Shown here piece after piece: positions 18,022 to 25,235 of a stretch of DNA of 36,459 bases; positions within the stretch are counted from its first letter, which is position 1; each line of letters opens with the position of its first letter. Origin of the DNA: Marivita sp. (lineage in GTDB: Bacteria; Pseudomonadota; Alphaproteobacteria; Rhodobacterales; Rhodobacteraceae); assembly GCF_020055635.1 (NCBI RefSeq), contig NZ_JAIPUT010000045.1, forward strand, positions 1 to 36,459. Reading direction: 5' to 3'. The position numbers were made by a program, and so were the translations under genes. Under the pieces are notes generated by a model. The model was not told where the DNA came from. It saw nothing but the letters and a program-made list of their open reading frames with translations, and searched no databases.

Positions 18022-18792
18022 ATGACCCAGACACGCCGCAGTTTTCTGACCTCTGTCGCCGCCGCAGGTACGATCACGGTCCTGCCATTCAAGGGCCGGG
18101 CCGCCGGGCACGCCTCCAACATGTTCGAATCGGATGCCGGGACATTTACCGTCCATCCCGTCAGCCATGCTTCGGTGGTCATCGAAACACCGGCGGGTGT
18201 GATGTATATCGACCCGGTTGGCGAGGTGAGCCAGTACAGCGATCTGCCCGCTGCCGACATGATCCTGATCACGCATGAACATGGCGACCACTACAACGCC
18301 GACACGCTGGACGCGCTCAAGGGCGAGGACACGGTGATGCTGACCAACCCGGCGGTGTTCGACATGCTGCCCGAAGGCATGAAGACCAACACCACGTCTT
18401 TGGCCAATGGCGAGTCGACCGAGGTCGCCGGTGTCGAGATTTCCGCTATCCCGGCCTACAACACGACCGAGGGTCGGACAGATTTCCACCCGGAGGGCCG
18501 CGACAACGGCTACGTGCTCGATTTCGACGGTTTCCGCATCTATGTCTCGGGCGACACCGAGGACATCCCGGAAATGCGGGCGCTTGAAGACATCGATCTG
18601 GCATTTGTCTGCATGAACCTGCCCTTCACGATGAGCGCCGATGCCGCCGCCTCGGCGGTGTCGGAATTCGCCCCGACCTATGTCTATCCCTATCACTACC
18701 GGGGCCGCGACAACGGCACCCAGGACCCGGCGGAATTCGCCGAGATGGTCGAGGGGGATGTCGAGGTCAAGATGGGCGAGTGGTACAGCTGA
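18022..18792 (+). CDS. Tat-exported metallo-beta-lactamase-fold hydrolase (UlaG-like)
   Basis: A 256-residue protein with a twin-arginine signal (TRRSFLTSVAAAG, residues 4-16) and predicted cleavage near GRAAGHA. The MBL-fold metal site is intact: HEHGDH (85-90), the SGDTED strand end, and a distal His in YPYHYRG. Members of this branch resemble UlaG-type lactonases and other periplasmic hydrolases; the substrate is not evident. A strong AAGGAGG lies 8 bases before ATG 18022. It sits between the rpmD terminator and the rplO promoter and is therefore an independent gene placed inside the spc block, in the same direction as the ribosomal genes. Confidence 0.85.
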   Translation: MTQTRRSFLTSVAAAGTITVLPFKGRAAGHASNMFESDAGTFTVHPVSHASVVIETPAGVMYIDPVGEVSQYSDLPAADMILITHEHGDHYNADTLDALKGEDTVMLTNPAVFDMLPEGMKTNTTSLANGESTEVAGVEISAIPAYNTTEGRTDFHPEGRDNGYVLDFDGFRIYVSGDTEDIPEMRALEDIDLAFVCMNLPFTMSADAAASAVSEFAPTYVYPYHYRGRDNGTQDPAEFAEMVEGDVEVKMGEWYS

Positions 18793-18932
18793 CACGCGGA
18801 CCGGCCTTGCGGGGGGCAGACCTGCCCACCCGCACGGCCTCGTGATGCCGCCCGGCCGGCGGGGGGCAAAAGGTTACGGCGGGGATCCGCAGGGCGTGGT
18901 GTCCACACCGCGCGGACGCAGACCAACCCCCC

Positions 18933-18961
18933 TTGATCCAGGCCGTGCAACCTTCTATACG
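18933..18961 (+). promoter_or_regulatory. Predicted rplO promoter
   Basis: TTGATC (18933-18938), a 17-base spacer and TATACG (18956-18961). It would restart transcription of rplO-secY-adk after the inserted hydrolase gene, with a leader of about 90 bases. Confidence 0.6.
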
Positions 18962-19055
18962 CGCCCGGTGGACCCGAGAGGTCCCGATTCACAATCAAGA
19001 AAAGCCGCGTTCGTCCCACATCGCTTCGGGGACGGTTCCGGCAAGGAGAAGCGAT

Positions 19056-19529
19056 ATGAAACTGCATGAACTGCGCGACAATCCCGGCGCAACCAAGAGC
19101 AAAAAGCGCGTTGGCCGTGGTCCGGGCTCCGGCTATGGCAAGATGGGCGGCCGGGGTATCAAAGGTCAGAAATCCCGTTCGGGTGTGGCGATCAAGGGCT
19201 ACGAGGGTGGCCAGATGCCGCTCTACCAGCGTCTTCCCAAGCGTGGCTTCAACAAGCCGAACCGCAAGTCGTTCGCCGTGGTCAACCTTGGCCTGATCCA
19301 GAAATTCGTCGACGCCGGCAAGCTCGATGCCAATGGCACGATCGACGAGGACGCGCTGGTCACGTCCGGTCTGGTGCGCCGCAAGCTGGACGGTATCCGC
19401 GTACTCGCCAAGGGCGATGTCACCGCGAAACTGCAACTGGCAGTCACCGGCGCTTCGAAATCCGCGGTCGAGGCGGTGGAGAAAGCTGGTGGGTCCGTGA
19501 CGGTCACAACCGCGCAGGCTGCCGAATAA
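19056..19529 (+). CDS. rplO: 50S ribosomal protein L15
   Basis: A 157-residue L15 from ATG 19056, with AAGGAGAAG just upstream; an in-frame upstream start at the promoter is rejected. The conserved [22 protein letters not shown] segment (18-39) and the [12 protein letters not shown] loop are present. L15 is a late 50S assembly protein. It precedes secY by 104 bases, with a further promoter-like pair between them. Confidence 0.98.
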   Translation: MKLHELRDNPGATKSKKRVGRGPGSGYGKMGGRGIKGQKSRSGVAIKGYEGGQMPLYQRLPKRGFNKPNRKSFAVVNLGLIQKFVDAGKLDANGTIDEDALVTSGLVRRKLDGIRVLAKGDVTAKLQLAVTGASKSAVEAVEKAGGSVTVTTAQAAE

Positions 19530-19533
19530 GAGG

Positions 19534-19562
19534 TTGTGAGCGGCCCTCGCGCCGCTTACATA
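19534..19562 (+). promoter_or_regulatory. Candidate secY promoter
   Basis: TTGTGA (19534-19539), a 17-base spacer and TACATA (19557-19562), starting 4 bases after the rplO stop. It could provide extra secY-adk transcription. Confidence 0.4.
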
Positions 19563-19633
19563 GCCTCCAGAGCTTTCCAAACGCCGCCTGAGCCGGACCG
19601 CTCATGGCGGCGTTCATCATAAAAGAGACCCGC

Positions 19634-20998
19634 ATGGTATCAGCAGCAGAACAAATGGCCGCGAACACAAGCTGGTCTGCGCTCGGCAAGGCGACCGATC
19701 TGCGCAACCGCATCCTGTTCACGCTTGGCCTTCTGATCGTCTACCGCATCGGCACCTTCATCCCGGTTCCCGGGATCGACGGCTTGGCCCTGCGGGACTT
19801 CATGGAGCAGGCCCAGCAGGGCATCGGGGGCATTCTGACGATGTTCACCGGTGGCGCCCTCGGGCGGATGGGGATCTTCGCCCTCGGCATCATGCCGTAT
19901 ATTTCGGCCTCCATCATCGTTCAGCTGCTGGCCTCCATGGTGCCGGCGCTGGAACAGCTCAAGAAAGAGGGGGATGCGGGGCGCAAGAAGATCGCGCAAT
20001 ATACCCGCTATGGCACCGTGCTTCTGGCCACGTTCCAGGCCTACGGTCTGGCTGTCAGCCTTGAAGCGGGCGATCTTGTCACCGATCCCGGCTGGTTCTT
20101 CCGTGCGTCCTGCGTGATCACCCTCGTGGGTGGCACCATGTTCCTGATGTGGCTGGGCGAACAGATCACCGCGCGCGGCGTCGGAAACGGCATCTCGCTG
20201 ATCATCTTCGTCGGCATCATCGCCGAAGTTCCCGCCGCCCTGGCGCAGTTCTTTGCCTCGGGCCGCTCCGGTGCCATCAGCCCGGCCGTGATCGTGGGGG
20301 TGATCCTCATGGTCATTGCGGTGATCATGTTCGTGGTCTTCATGGAGCGGGCGCTCCGAAAGATCACCATCCAGTATCCGCGTCGCCAGGTCGGCATGAA
20401 GATGGCCGAAGCACAGAACAGCCACCTGCCGGTCAAGGTCAACCCGTCGGGCGTGATCCCTGCGATCTTCGCCAGCTCGCTTCTGCTGTTGCCGACGACG
20501 ATCAGCACCTTCAGCGGTCAGAGCTCTGGCCCGGTCATGTCGACGATCCTGGCCTATTTCGGCCCCGGCCAGCCGCTCTACCTGCTGTTCTTCGGCGCGA
20601 TGATCGTGTTCTTCGCGTATTTCTACACCTTCAACGTCTCGTTCAAGGTCGAGGATGTCGCCGACAACCTGAAGAACCAGAACGGCTTTGTTCCCGGCAT
20701 CCGTCCGGGCAAGAAGACGGCGGAGTACCTGGAATACGTGGTCAACCGCGTGCTGGTTCTCGGTTCGGCCTACCTGACGGCGGTCTGTCTGCTTCCGGAA
20801 ATCCTGCGCGGCCAGTTCGCCATCCCGTTCTATTTTGGCGGCACGTCTGTCCTGATTGTCGTGTCGGTCACGATGGACACGATCCAGCAAGTGCAAAGCC
20901 ACCTGCTCGCGCATCAGTACGAAGGTCTTATTCAAAAGTCGCAGCTGCGCGGCAAGGGTAAGTCCAAAGGCAAGAGACGGAGTCCAGCGCGCCGATGA
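19634..20998 (+). CDS. secY: Preprotein translocase subunit SecY
   Basis: The 454-residue channel subunit of the Sec translocon, with ten predicted membrane helices. The start at ATG 19634 gives the family N-terminus ([13 protein letters not shown]); an ATG ten codons upstream is possible but less likely. Visible signatures are [14 protein letters not shown] before TM1/plug, [14 protein letters not shown] in TM2 and the cytosolic loop [16 protein letters not shown] between TM8 and TM9 used by SecA and ribosomes. The stop overlaps the adk start in an ATGA. Confidence 0.98.
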   Translation: MVSAAEQMAANTSWSALGKATDLRNRILFTLGLLIVYRIGTFIPVPGIDGLALRDFMEQAQQGIGGILTMFTGGALGRMGIFALGIMPYISASIIVQLLASMVPALEQLKKEGDAGRKKIAQYTRYGTVLLATFQAYGLAVSLEAGDLVTDPGWFFRASCVITLVGGTMFLMWLGEQITARGVGNGISLIIFVGIIAEVPAALAQFFASGRSGAISPAVIVGVILMVIAVIMFVVFMERALRKITIQYPRRQVGMKMAEAQNSHLPVKVNPSGVIPAIFASSLLLLPTTISTFSGQSSGPVMSTILAYFGPGQPLYLLFFGAMIVFFAYFYTFNVSFKVEDVADNLKNQNGFVPGIRPGKKTAEYLEYVVNRVLVLGSAYLTAVCLLPEILRGQFAIPFYFGGTSVLIVVSVTMDTIQQVQSHLLAHQYEGLIQKSQLRGKGKSKGKRRSPARR

Positions 20999-21636
20999 AC
21001 ATCATACTTTTGGGCCCGCCGGGTGCGGGCAAAGGCACCCAGGCGCGGTTTCTCTGTGAAGAGCGCGACATGATCCAGCTTTCGACCGGCGACATGCTGC
21101 GGGACGCAAAGGAAAGCGGAACCGAGATGGGCAATCGCGTGGCCGAGGTGATGGCCCGCGGCGAGCTTGTGACCGATGACATCGTGATCGGTCTGATCCG
21201 CGAAAAGCTCGAAGGCGACAAGAAGGGGGGCTTCATCTTTGACGGCTTCCCCCGGACGCTGGCGCAGGCCGACGCGCTGGCGGATCTTCTTGCCGAAGAA
21301 GGCGAGACCCTGGATGCGGTGATCGAAATGCGGGTCGATGACGAAGCGCTGGTTGCGCGGATCACGGCCCGGTCGACCTGCGCCACGTGCGGCGAGGTGC
21401 ATAACGACAACACCAAGCCGATTCCCGAGGACGGGAAATGCGCGCATTGTGGTGGTACCGAATTCAAGCGCCGCGCCGACGACAACGAGGACAGCCTCAA
21501 GCAGCGCCTGATGGAATACTACAAGAAGACCTCGCCACTGATCGGCTATTACTATGCCAAGGACCAGCTGTCCGTCGTGAATGGCCTGGGCGAGATCAAG
21601 GATGTGAAGGCCGAGATCGACAAGGTTCTGGGTTAG
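20995..21636 (+). CDS. adk: Adenylate kinase, zinc-LID type
   Basis: A 213-residue adenylate kinase (ATP + AMP = 2 ADP). The P-loop GPPGAGKGT (7-15), the AMP-site STGDMLR (30-36) and DGFPRT (83-88) are intact. The LID holds four Cys (C129, C132, C149, C152), so it should bind zinc, unlike the E. coli enzyme. Its ATG overlaps the secY stop, the usual secY-adk coupling. It is the last gene of the spc block. Confidence 0.98.
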   Translation: MNIILLGPPGAGKGTQARFLCEERDMIQLSTGDMLRDAKESGTEMGNRVAEVMARGELVTDDIVIGLIREKLEGDKKGGFIFDGFPRTLAQADALADLLAEEGETLDAVIEMRVDDEALVARITARSTCATCGEVHNDNTKPIPEDGKCAHCGGTEFKRRADDNEDSLKQRLMEYYKKTSPLIGYYYAKDQLSVVNGLGEIKDVKAEIDKVLG

Positions 21637-21737
21637 GGCAGGGGGGCGAAACCCCTTGCGACCCCGGTTTCGGAACCACGTCGCACCCGCCCCGGACCGA
21701 ATTCCGACCCGGGTTCGAAAACAGCCTTGACCCGCCC

Positions 21738-21766
21738 TTGACGTCCCAGTCAAACACTCCTATTTA
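21738..21766 (+). promoter_or_regulatory. Predicted rpsM (alpha block) promoter
   Basis: TTGACG (21738-21743), a 17-base spacer and TATTTA (21761-21766). It drives rpsM-rpsK-rpoA-rplQ with a structured leader. Confidence 0.6.
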
Positions 21767-21837
21767 CCGCCATCTCGTTAAGAGAATCGTCATCGCAGCA
21801 GGGGTCGCACCCGTGTTGCGGATCACCTGATCAGCAC

Positions 21838-21903
21838 AGGCCCGAGGGTTGAAGAAACCGCCGGGCCTCATGTTGTGAAAAAAGGGTCTGGAGCTACGGA
21901 CCC
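21838..21903 (+). promoter_or_regulatory. Two hairpins in the rpsM 5' leader
   Basis: AGGCCCG (21838-21844) pairs with CGGGCCT (21862-21868), with an inner GGTT/AACC helix. GGGTCTG (21884-21890) pairs with CGGACCC (21897-21903) around a 6-base loop, ending 22 bases before the GTG start. In E. coli the alpha operon is repressed by S4 at this position, but this fold is not that pseudoknot. Confidence 0.45.
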
Positions 21904-21925
21904 GCAACGAAAAGGAAGACCTTAC

Positions 21926-22294
21926 GTGGCACGTATTGCTGGCGTGAACATTCCCACAGGGAAGCGCGTTCCGATCGCCCTCACTTACATCACCGGTATT
22001 GGCCATGCCTCCGCAAAGCAGATTTGCGAGGCGACCAACATCGACCAGACCCGCCGTGTCAACGAACTGAGCGATGCCGAAGTGCTCGCCATTCGTGAGC
22101 ATATCGACGCCAACTTCACCGTTGAAGGTGACCTGCGGCGCGAAGTGCAAATGAACGTCAAGCGTCTGATGGACCTCGGCTGCTACCGCGGCCTGCGCCA
22201 TCGTCGCAACCTCCCGGTGCGCGGTCAGCGGACCCACACCAACGCTCGTACCCGCAAAGGCCCCGCAAAGGCCATTGCCGGTAAGAAGAAATAA
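21926..22294 (+). CDS. rpsM: 30S ribosomal protein S13
   Basis: A 122-residue S13. The start is the GTG at 21926: it gives the invariant N-terminus (M)[14 protein letters not shown] and has AAGGAAG 7 bases upstream, whereas an ATG 17 codons earlier would add a non-homologous extension through the hairpin. [20 protein letters not shown] near the C-terminus (two halves) is conserved. S13 contacts tRNA in the P site and bridges to the 50S subunit. Confidence 0.98.
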   Translation: MARIAGVNIPTGKRVPIALTYITGIGHASAKQICEATNIDQTRRVNELSDAEVLAIREHIDANFTVEGDLRREVQMNVKRLMDLGCYRGLRHRRNLPVRGQRTHTNARTRKGPAKAIAGKKK

Positions 22295-22309
22295 GGGAGG
22301 TCCGAACCA

Positions 22310-22702
22310 ATGGCACGTGATACCCGTCGCGGAGGCAAGAAGAAGGTCTCCAAGAACATCGCAGCTGGCGTCGCACATGTGAACTCCAGCTTCAACAACA
22401 CCAAGATCCTGATCTCCGACGTGCAGGGCAACGCCATTTCGTGGTCGTCTGCCGGCACCATGGGCTTCAAGGGCTCGCGCAAATCCACACCCTACGCTGC
22501 CCAGCTGGCAGCCGAGGATGCGGGCCGCAAGGCGCAGGAACACGGTGTCAAGACGCTCGAAGTCGAAGTTCAGGGGCCCGGTTCGGGTCGTGAATCGGCT
22601 CTGCGCGCGCTTGCGGCTGTCGGTTTCAACATCACCTCGATCCGTGATGTGACTCCGATCGCGCATAACGGCTGCCGTCCGCCAAAGCGTCGTCGCGTCT
22701 GA
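22310..22702 (+). CDS. rpsK: 30S ribosomal protein S11
   Basis: A 130-residue S11 with [16 protein letters not shown], the [20 protein letters not shown] segment and the C-terminal signature [18 protein letters not shown]. It forms the 30S platform and the mRNA exit. It lies 15 bases after rpsM. A hairpin follows 17 bases after the stop, before rpoA. Confidence 0.99.
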   Translation: MARDTRRGGKKKVSKNIAAGVAHVNSSFNNTKILISDVQGNAISWSSAGTMGFKGSRKSTPYAAQLAAEDAGRKAQEHGVKTLEVEVQGPGSGRESALRALAAVGFNITSIRDVTPIAHNGCRPPKRRRV

Positions 22703-22719
22703 GACGTCTCGATTACCAG

Positions 22720-22755
22720 ACATGGCTCTGCTTTCGGGCGGAGCCATGTTTTCGT
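22720..22755 (+). terminator. Hairpin between rpsK and rpoA (possible attenuator)
   Basis: ACATGGCTC (22720-22728) pairs perfectly with GAGCCATGT (22741-22749), extended inside by three weaker pairs, and is followed by TTTTCG. It could lower rpoA expression relative to rpsM-rpsK. No rpoA promoter is obvious, so full termination is unlikely. Confidence 0.5.
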
Positions 22756-22817
22756 CATTTTAACCTCGGGCGTTTCTGCCTTTCGGACATGGGGCAGGAA
22801 CAAGAATGGAGGGACGC

Positions 22818-23834
22818 ATGATCCACAAGAACTGGGCAGAACTGATCAAGCCGACGCAGCTCGACGTCAAGCCGGGCGCCGATCCGTCGCGCGTGGCGAC
22901 CGTCGTCGCCGAACCGCTCGAGCGGGGCTTTGGTCTGACCCTTGGCAACGCGCTGCGCCGCGTGCTGCTGTCGTCGCTGCAAGGCGCGGCCATCACCTCC
23001 GTTCAGATCGACAACGTGCTGCACGAGTTCTCGAGCGTGGCCGGTGTGCGTGAAGACGTGACAGATATCGTTCTGAACCTCAAGGGCGTCAGCCTGCGTA
23101 TGGAGGTCGAAGGCCCCAAGCGCGTGTCGATCAACGCCAAGGGACCGGGCGTCGTCACCGCCGGCGACATCTCGGAAACCAATGGCATCGAAGTGCTGAA
23201 CCGCGACCACGTGATCTGCCACCTCGACGAGGGTGCGGACCTCTACATGGAACTGACGGTCAACACCGGCAAGGGCTATGTCTCGGCCGACAAGAACAAG
23301 CCGGAAGACGCACCCATCGGCCTGATGCCGATCGACGCGATCTATTCGCCGGTCAAGAAGGTCTCCTATGACGTGCAGCCGACCCGCGAGGGCCAGGTGC
23401 TCGACTACGACAAGCTGACCATGAAGGTCGAAACCGACGGCTCCGTCACACCCGAAGACGCCGTGGCCTTCGCCGCGCGCATCCTTCAGGACCAGTTGTC
23501 GGTCTTCGTCAATTTCGACGAACCGGAATCGGCGCGCCCGCAGGACGACGACGACGGTCTCGAGTTCAACCCGCTTCTGCTCAAGAAGGTGGACGAACTG
23601 GAACTGTCCGTGCGCTCGGCGAACTGCCTGAAGAACGACAACATCGTCTATATCGGCGACCTGATCCAGAAGACCGAAGCCGAGATGCTCCGCACCCCGA
23701 ACTTCGGCCGCAAGTCGCTGAACGAGATCAAGGAAGTGCTATCGGGCATGGGCCTGCACCTTGGCATGGATGTCGAGGACTGGCCGCCGGACAACATCGA
23801 AGACCTGGCGAAAAAGCTGGAAGACAACTTTTAA
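22818..23834 (+). CDS. rpoA: RNA polymerase subunit alpha
   Basis: A 338-residue alpha subunit. ATG 22818 is chosen over an ATG four codons earlier because GGAGGG overlaps that earlier codon and serves as ribosome-binding site. The N-terminal dimerisation domain has [20 protein letters not shown] (119-bp downstream of the start) and the C-terminal domain has [20 protein letters not shown] and [14 protein letters not shown], which contact UP elements and activators. It is followed by a palindromic repeat 6 bases after the stop. Confidence 0.99.
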   Translation: MIHKNWAELIKPTQLDVKPGADPSRVATVVAEPLERGFGLTLGNALRRVLLSSLQGAAITSVQIDNVLHEFSSVAGVREDVTDIVLNLKGVSLRMEVEGPKRVSINAKGPGVVTAGDISETNGIEVLNRDHVICHLDEGADLYMELTVNTGKGYVSADKNKPEDAPIGLMPIDAIYSPVKKVSYDVQPTREGQVLDYDKLTMKVETDGSVTPEDAVAFAARILQDQLSVFVNFDEPESARPQDDDDGLEFNPLLLKKVDELELSVRSANCLKNDNIVYIGDLIQKTEAEMLRTPNFGRKSLNEIKEVLSGMGLHLGMDVEDWPPDNIEDLAKKLEDNF

Positions 23835-23840
23835 GACCCC

Positions 23841-23865
23841 GTAGGGTGCGTGATCTTCACGCACC
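23841..23865 (+). repeat. Palindromic repeat copy 4 (after rpoA)
   Basis: GTAGGGTGCGTGA (23841-23853) with TCACGCACC (23857-23865) around a 3-base loop. It lies in the rpoA-rplQ spacer. Confidence 0.75.
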
Positions 23866-23964
23866 TTGCACCCCCGGGCATCCGCCCCAAGGAGAGCCGC
23901 TGACACGCATCGGTGGCCGGACAAAGCAAAAACGCCCGTAGAGGGCACGATTTGGAGAAGATAC

Positions 23965-24384
23965 ATGCGTCACGCACGAGGCTACCGCCGCCTGAACCGC
24001 ACACACGAGCACCGCAAGGCGCTCTTTGCCAACATGGCCGGCTCGCTCATCGAACATGAGCAGATCAAGACAACCCTGCCCAAGGCGAAGGAACTTCGCC
24101 CGATCGTCGAAAAGCTGATCACACTCGCCAAGCGCGGCGATCTGCACGCGCGCCGTCAGGCCCGCGCCTCGCTCAAGCAGGACATGCACGTCGCCAAGCT
24201 GTTCGACGTGCTCGGCCCGCGCTTTGCCGACCGCAAGGGCGGCTATATCCGGGTCCTGAAGGCCGGCTTCCGCTATGGCGACATGGCACCGATGGCGATC
24301 ATCGAATTCGTCGACCGCGACGTCGATGCCAAGGGTGCCGCCGACAAGGCGCGCGTGGAAGCCTTGGAAATGGCCGACGACTAA
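23965..24384 (+). CDS. rplQ: 50S ribosomal protein L17
   Basis: A 139-residue L17 from ATG 23965, preceded by GGAG. The N-terminus [20 protein letters not shown] is conserved, as is RGGYIRV-like text ([20 protein letters not shown]). Upstream in-frame codons would extend into the repeat and are rejected. It closes the alpha block and is followed by a strong terminator. Confidence 0.98.
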   Translation: MRHARGYRRLNRTHEHRKALFANMAGSLIEHEQIKTTLPKAKELRPIVEKLITLAKRGDLHARRQARASLKQDMHVAKLFDVLGPRFADRKGGYIRVLKAGFRYGDMAPMAIIEFVDRDVDAKGAADKARVEALEMADD

Positions 24385-24413
24385 TAAGATCCACGCCCTT
24401 GAGGCGCGATCAC

Positions 24414-24445
24414 GACCCCGCCCGAGTGGCGGGGTCTTTTCGTTT
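24414..24445 (+). terminator. Intrinsic terminator after rplQ
   Basis: GACCCCGCC (24414-24422) pairs perfectly with GGCGGGGTC (24428-24436), followed by TTTTCGTTT. It ends the alpha block. Confidence 0.9.
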
Positions 24446-24740
24446 GCAGGGCAACGCCCGCTCCGTTTCCGAGCGCTTAACCCTTCCCGCCGATACACAT
24501 CGCCATCGGATCCGAGACCCGTTCCGTCTTTCGGCGGAACACCCCAGGCGACGACCCTCTCTCTGCGGACGCTCCATGTGCGTTCAGACCACGAGAGACG
24601 CGTCTCAAGAGGCCCTCCTGGGTAAAGGTTCCGAGCCTTCCCAGGCTCTGCACGGGGAAGAGGATGTCCACCCGTCTCAGGTGACGTCACCTCTTTTCTG
24701 CAAGACCCGGCGGGATCACCCCACCGACAATCCAATCGCC

Positions 24741-24764
24741 GTAGGGTGCGTGATTTCACGCACC
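24741..24764 (+). repeat. Palindromic repeat copy 5
   Basis: GTAGGGTGCGTG (24741-24752), ATTT, CACGCACC (24757-24764). It is identical over its 24 bases to copy 3. Confidence 0.8.
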
Positions 24765-24778
24765 ACGTCGGCGTGCGC

Positions 24779-24803
24779 GGTGCGTGCAGAGCACACACCC
24801 TAC
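24779..24803 (-). repeat. Palindromic repeat copy 6, inverted relative to copy 5
   Basis: GGTGCGTGC (24779-24787) pairs with GCACACACC (24791-24799, one mismatch), and the CCCTAC flank is now on the right (24798-24803). Copies 5 and 6 thus form an inverted pair 14 bases apart. Confidence 0.65.
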
Positions 24804-24979
24804 GACCATCGCACCGGGCGCGGAATCAAGGCGAAGCCGCCGCGCTATCGCCAGAGCGCCCCACGGGCTGGCGATTGGTATGCGTATGCGCAACGCTCAT
24901 ATTTTGTTCGGACTTGGCAACCATAAAGCGCGCCGTTCAACCCGAGGACGCCATCCCGCGATCCGGCGATGCCGCTTCT

Positions 24980-25004
24980 GTAGGGTGCGCGTGCACGCGC
25001 TCCT
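24980..25004 (+). repeat. Palindromic repeat copy 7 (diverged)
   Basis: GTAGGGTGCGCGTG (24980-24993) with CACGCGC and TCCT to 25004. It keeps the GTAGGGTGCG flank, but its core has changed. Confidence 0.55.
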
Positions 25005-25010
25005 CATTAT

Positions 25011-25235
25011 TTATTTGTCTCGCTTAGCCTGTTTAACTTCGTACCAGACGAATAAAACTGCAAGGATAAGTGCTACTGCCATTCCTTGATAAGTGAATAG
25101 GGTCTGCTGGGAGAAAAATAGCGCTCCCAAGATCACAGCCAAAAAGATCGCATACCTTGAAAACCGCGACATCATGCGAACTGCCAAACCGGATTGAAAA
25201 AGCTCAAGTGTTTCAAGTCGGACAAACTCAAACAT
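25011..25235 (-). CDS. Small membrane protein of unknown function, coupled to parE
   Basis: A 74-residue protein from ATG 25233-25235. This ATG overlaps the parE stop in an ATGTTTGA, which suggests translational coupling, though no strong ribosome-binding site is seen. Two hydrophobic helices are visible (about YAIFLAVILGALFF and GMAVALILAVLFVWY), with a Lys/Arg-rich C-terminus (EVKQAKRDK) predicted to be cytosolic. A shorter start at the MM pair 20 residues in would leave only the two helices. The region is less GC-rich than its neighbours. Function unknown. Confidence 0.5.
   Translation of the reverse strand: MFEFVRLETLELFQSGLAVRMMSRFSRYAIFLAVILGALFFSQQTLFTYQGMAVALILAVLFVWYEVKQAKRDK

Larger units (their letters stand above)
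21637..21925. other. Intergenic region between adk and rpsM
   Basis: About 290 bases without a gene. It contains a promoter pair at 21738-21766, a leader of about 150 bases and two hairpins (21838-21868 and 21884-21903). No strong terminator for adk is seen; GGGG-GCGAAA-CCCC near 21643 is only a weak stem. Confidence 0.55.
24446..25010. other. Gene-free region with palindromes, hairpins and repeats
   Basis: No convincing coding region lies in these 565 bases; open frames here have no ribosome-binding site or family wording. The left half holds GTTCCG..CGGAAC (near 24510-24530), the perfect palindrome GAGACGCGTCTC (24595-24606), the hairpin GAGCCT-TCCC-AGGCTC (24633-24648) and the palindrome AGGTGACGTCACCT (24679-24692) followed by CTTTT. 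The right half holds palindromic repeat copies 5-7. A structured small RNA is possible; I recognise no known RNA class. Confidence 0.5.

Noticed and set aside
7402..19055. Insertions by a transposon or integron
   Set aside because: No transposase, integrase, terminal inverted repeats or target duplications were seen around any of the three breaks.
24399..24926. Plus-strand open frame after rplQ
   Set aside because: It starts inside the rplQ terminator, runs through the palindromic repeats and has no recognisable protein features.
16929..25004. Repeats considered as a CRISPR array
   Set aside because: Copies are scattered, short, palindromic and irregularly spaced, with no unique spacers of equal size and no cas genes.
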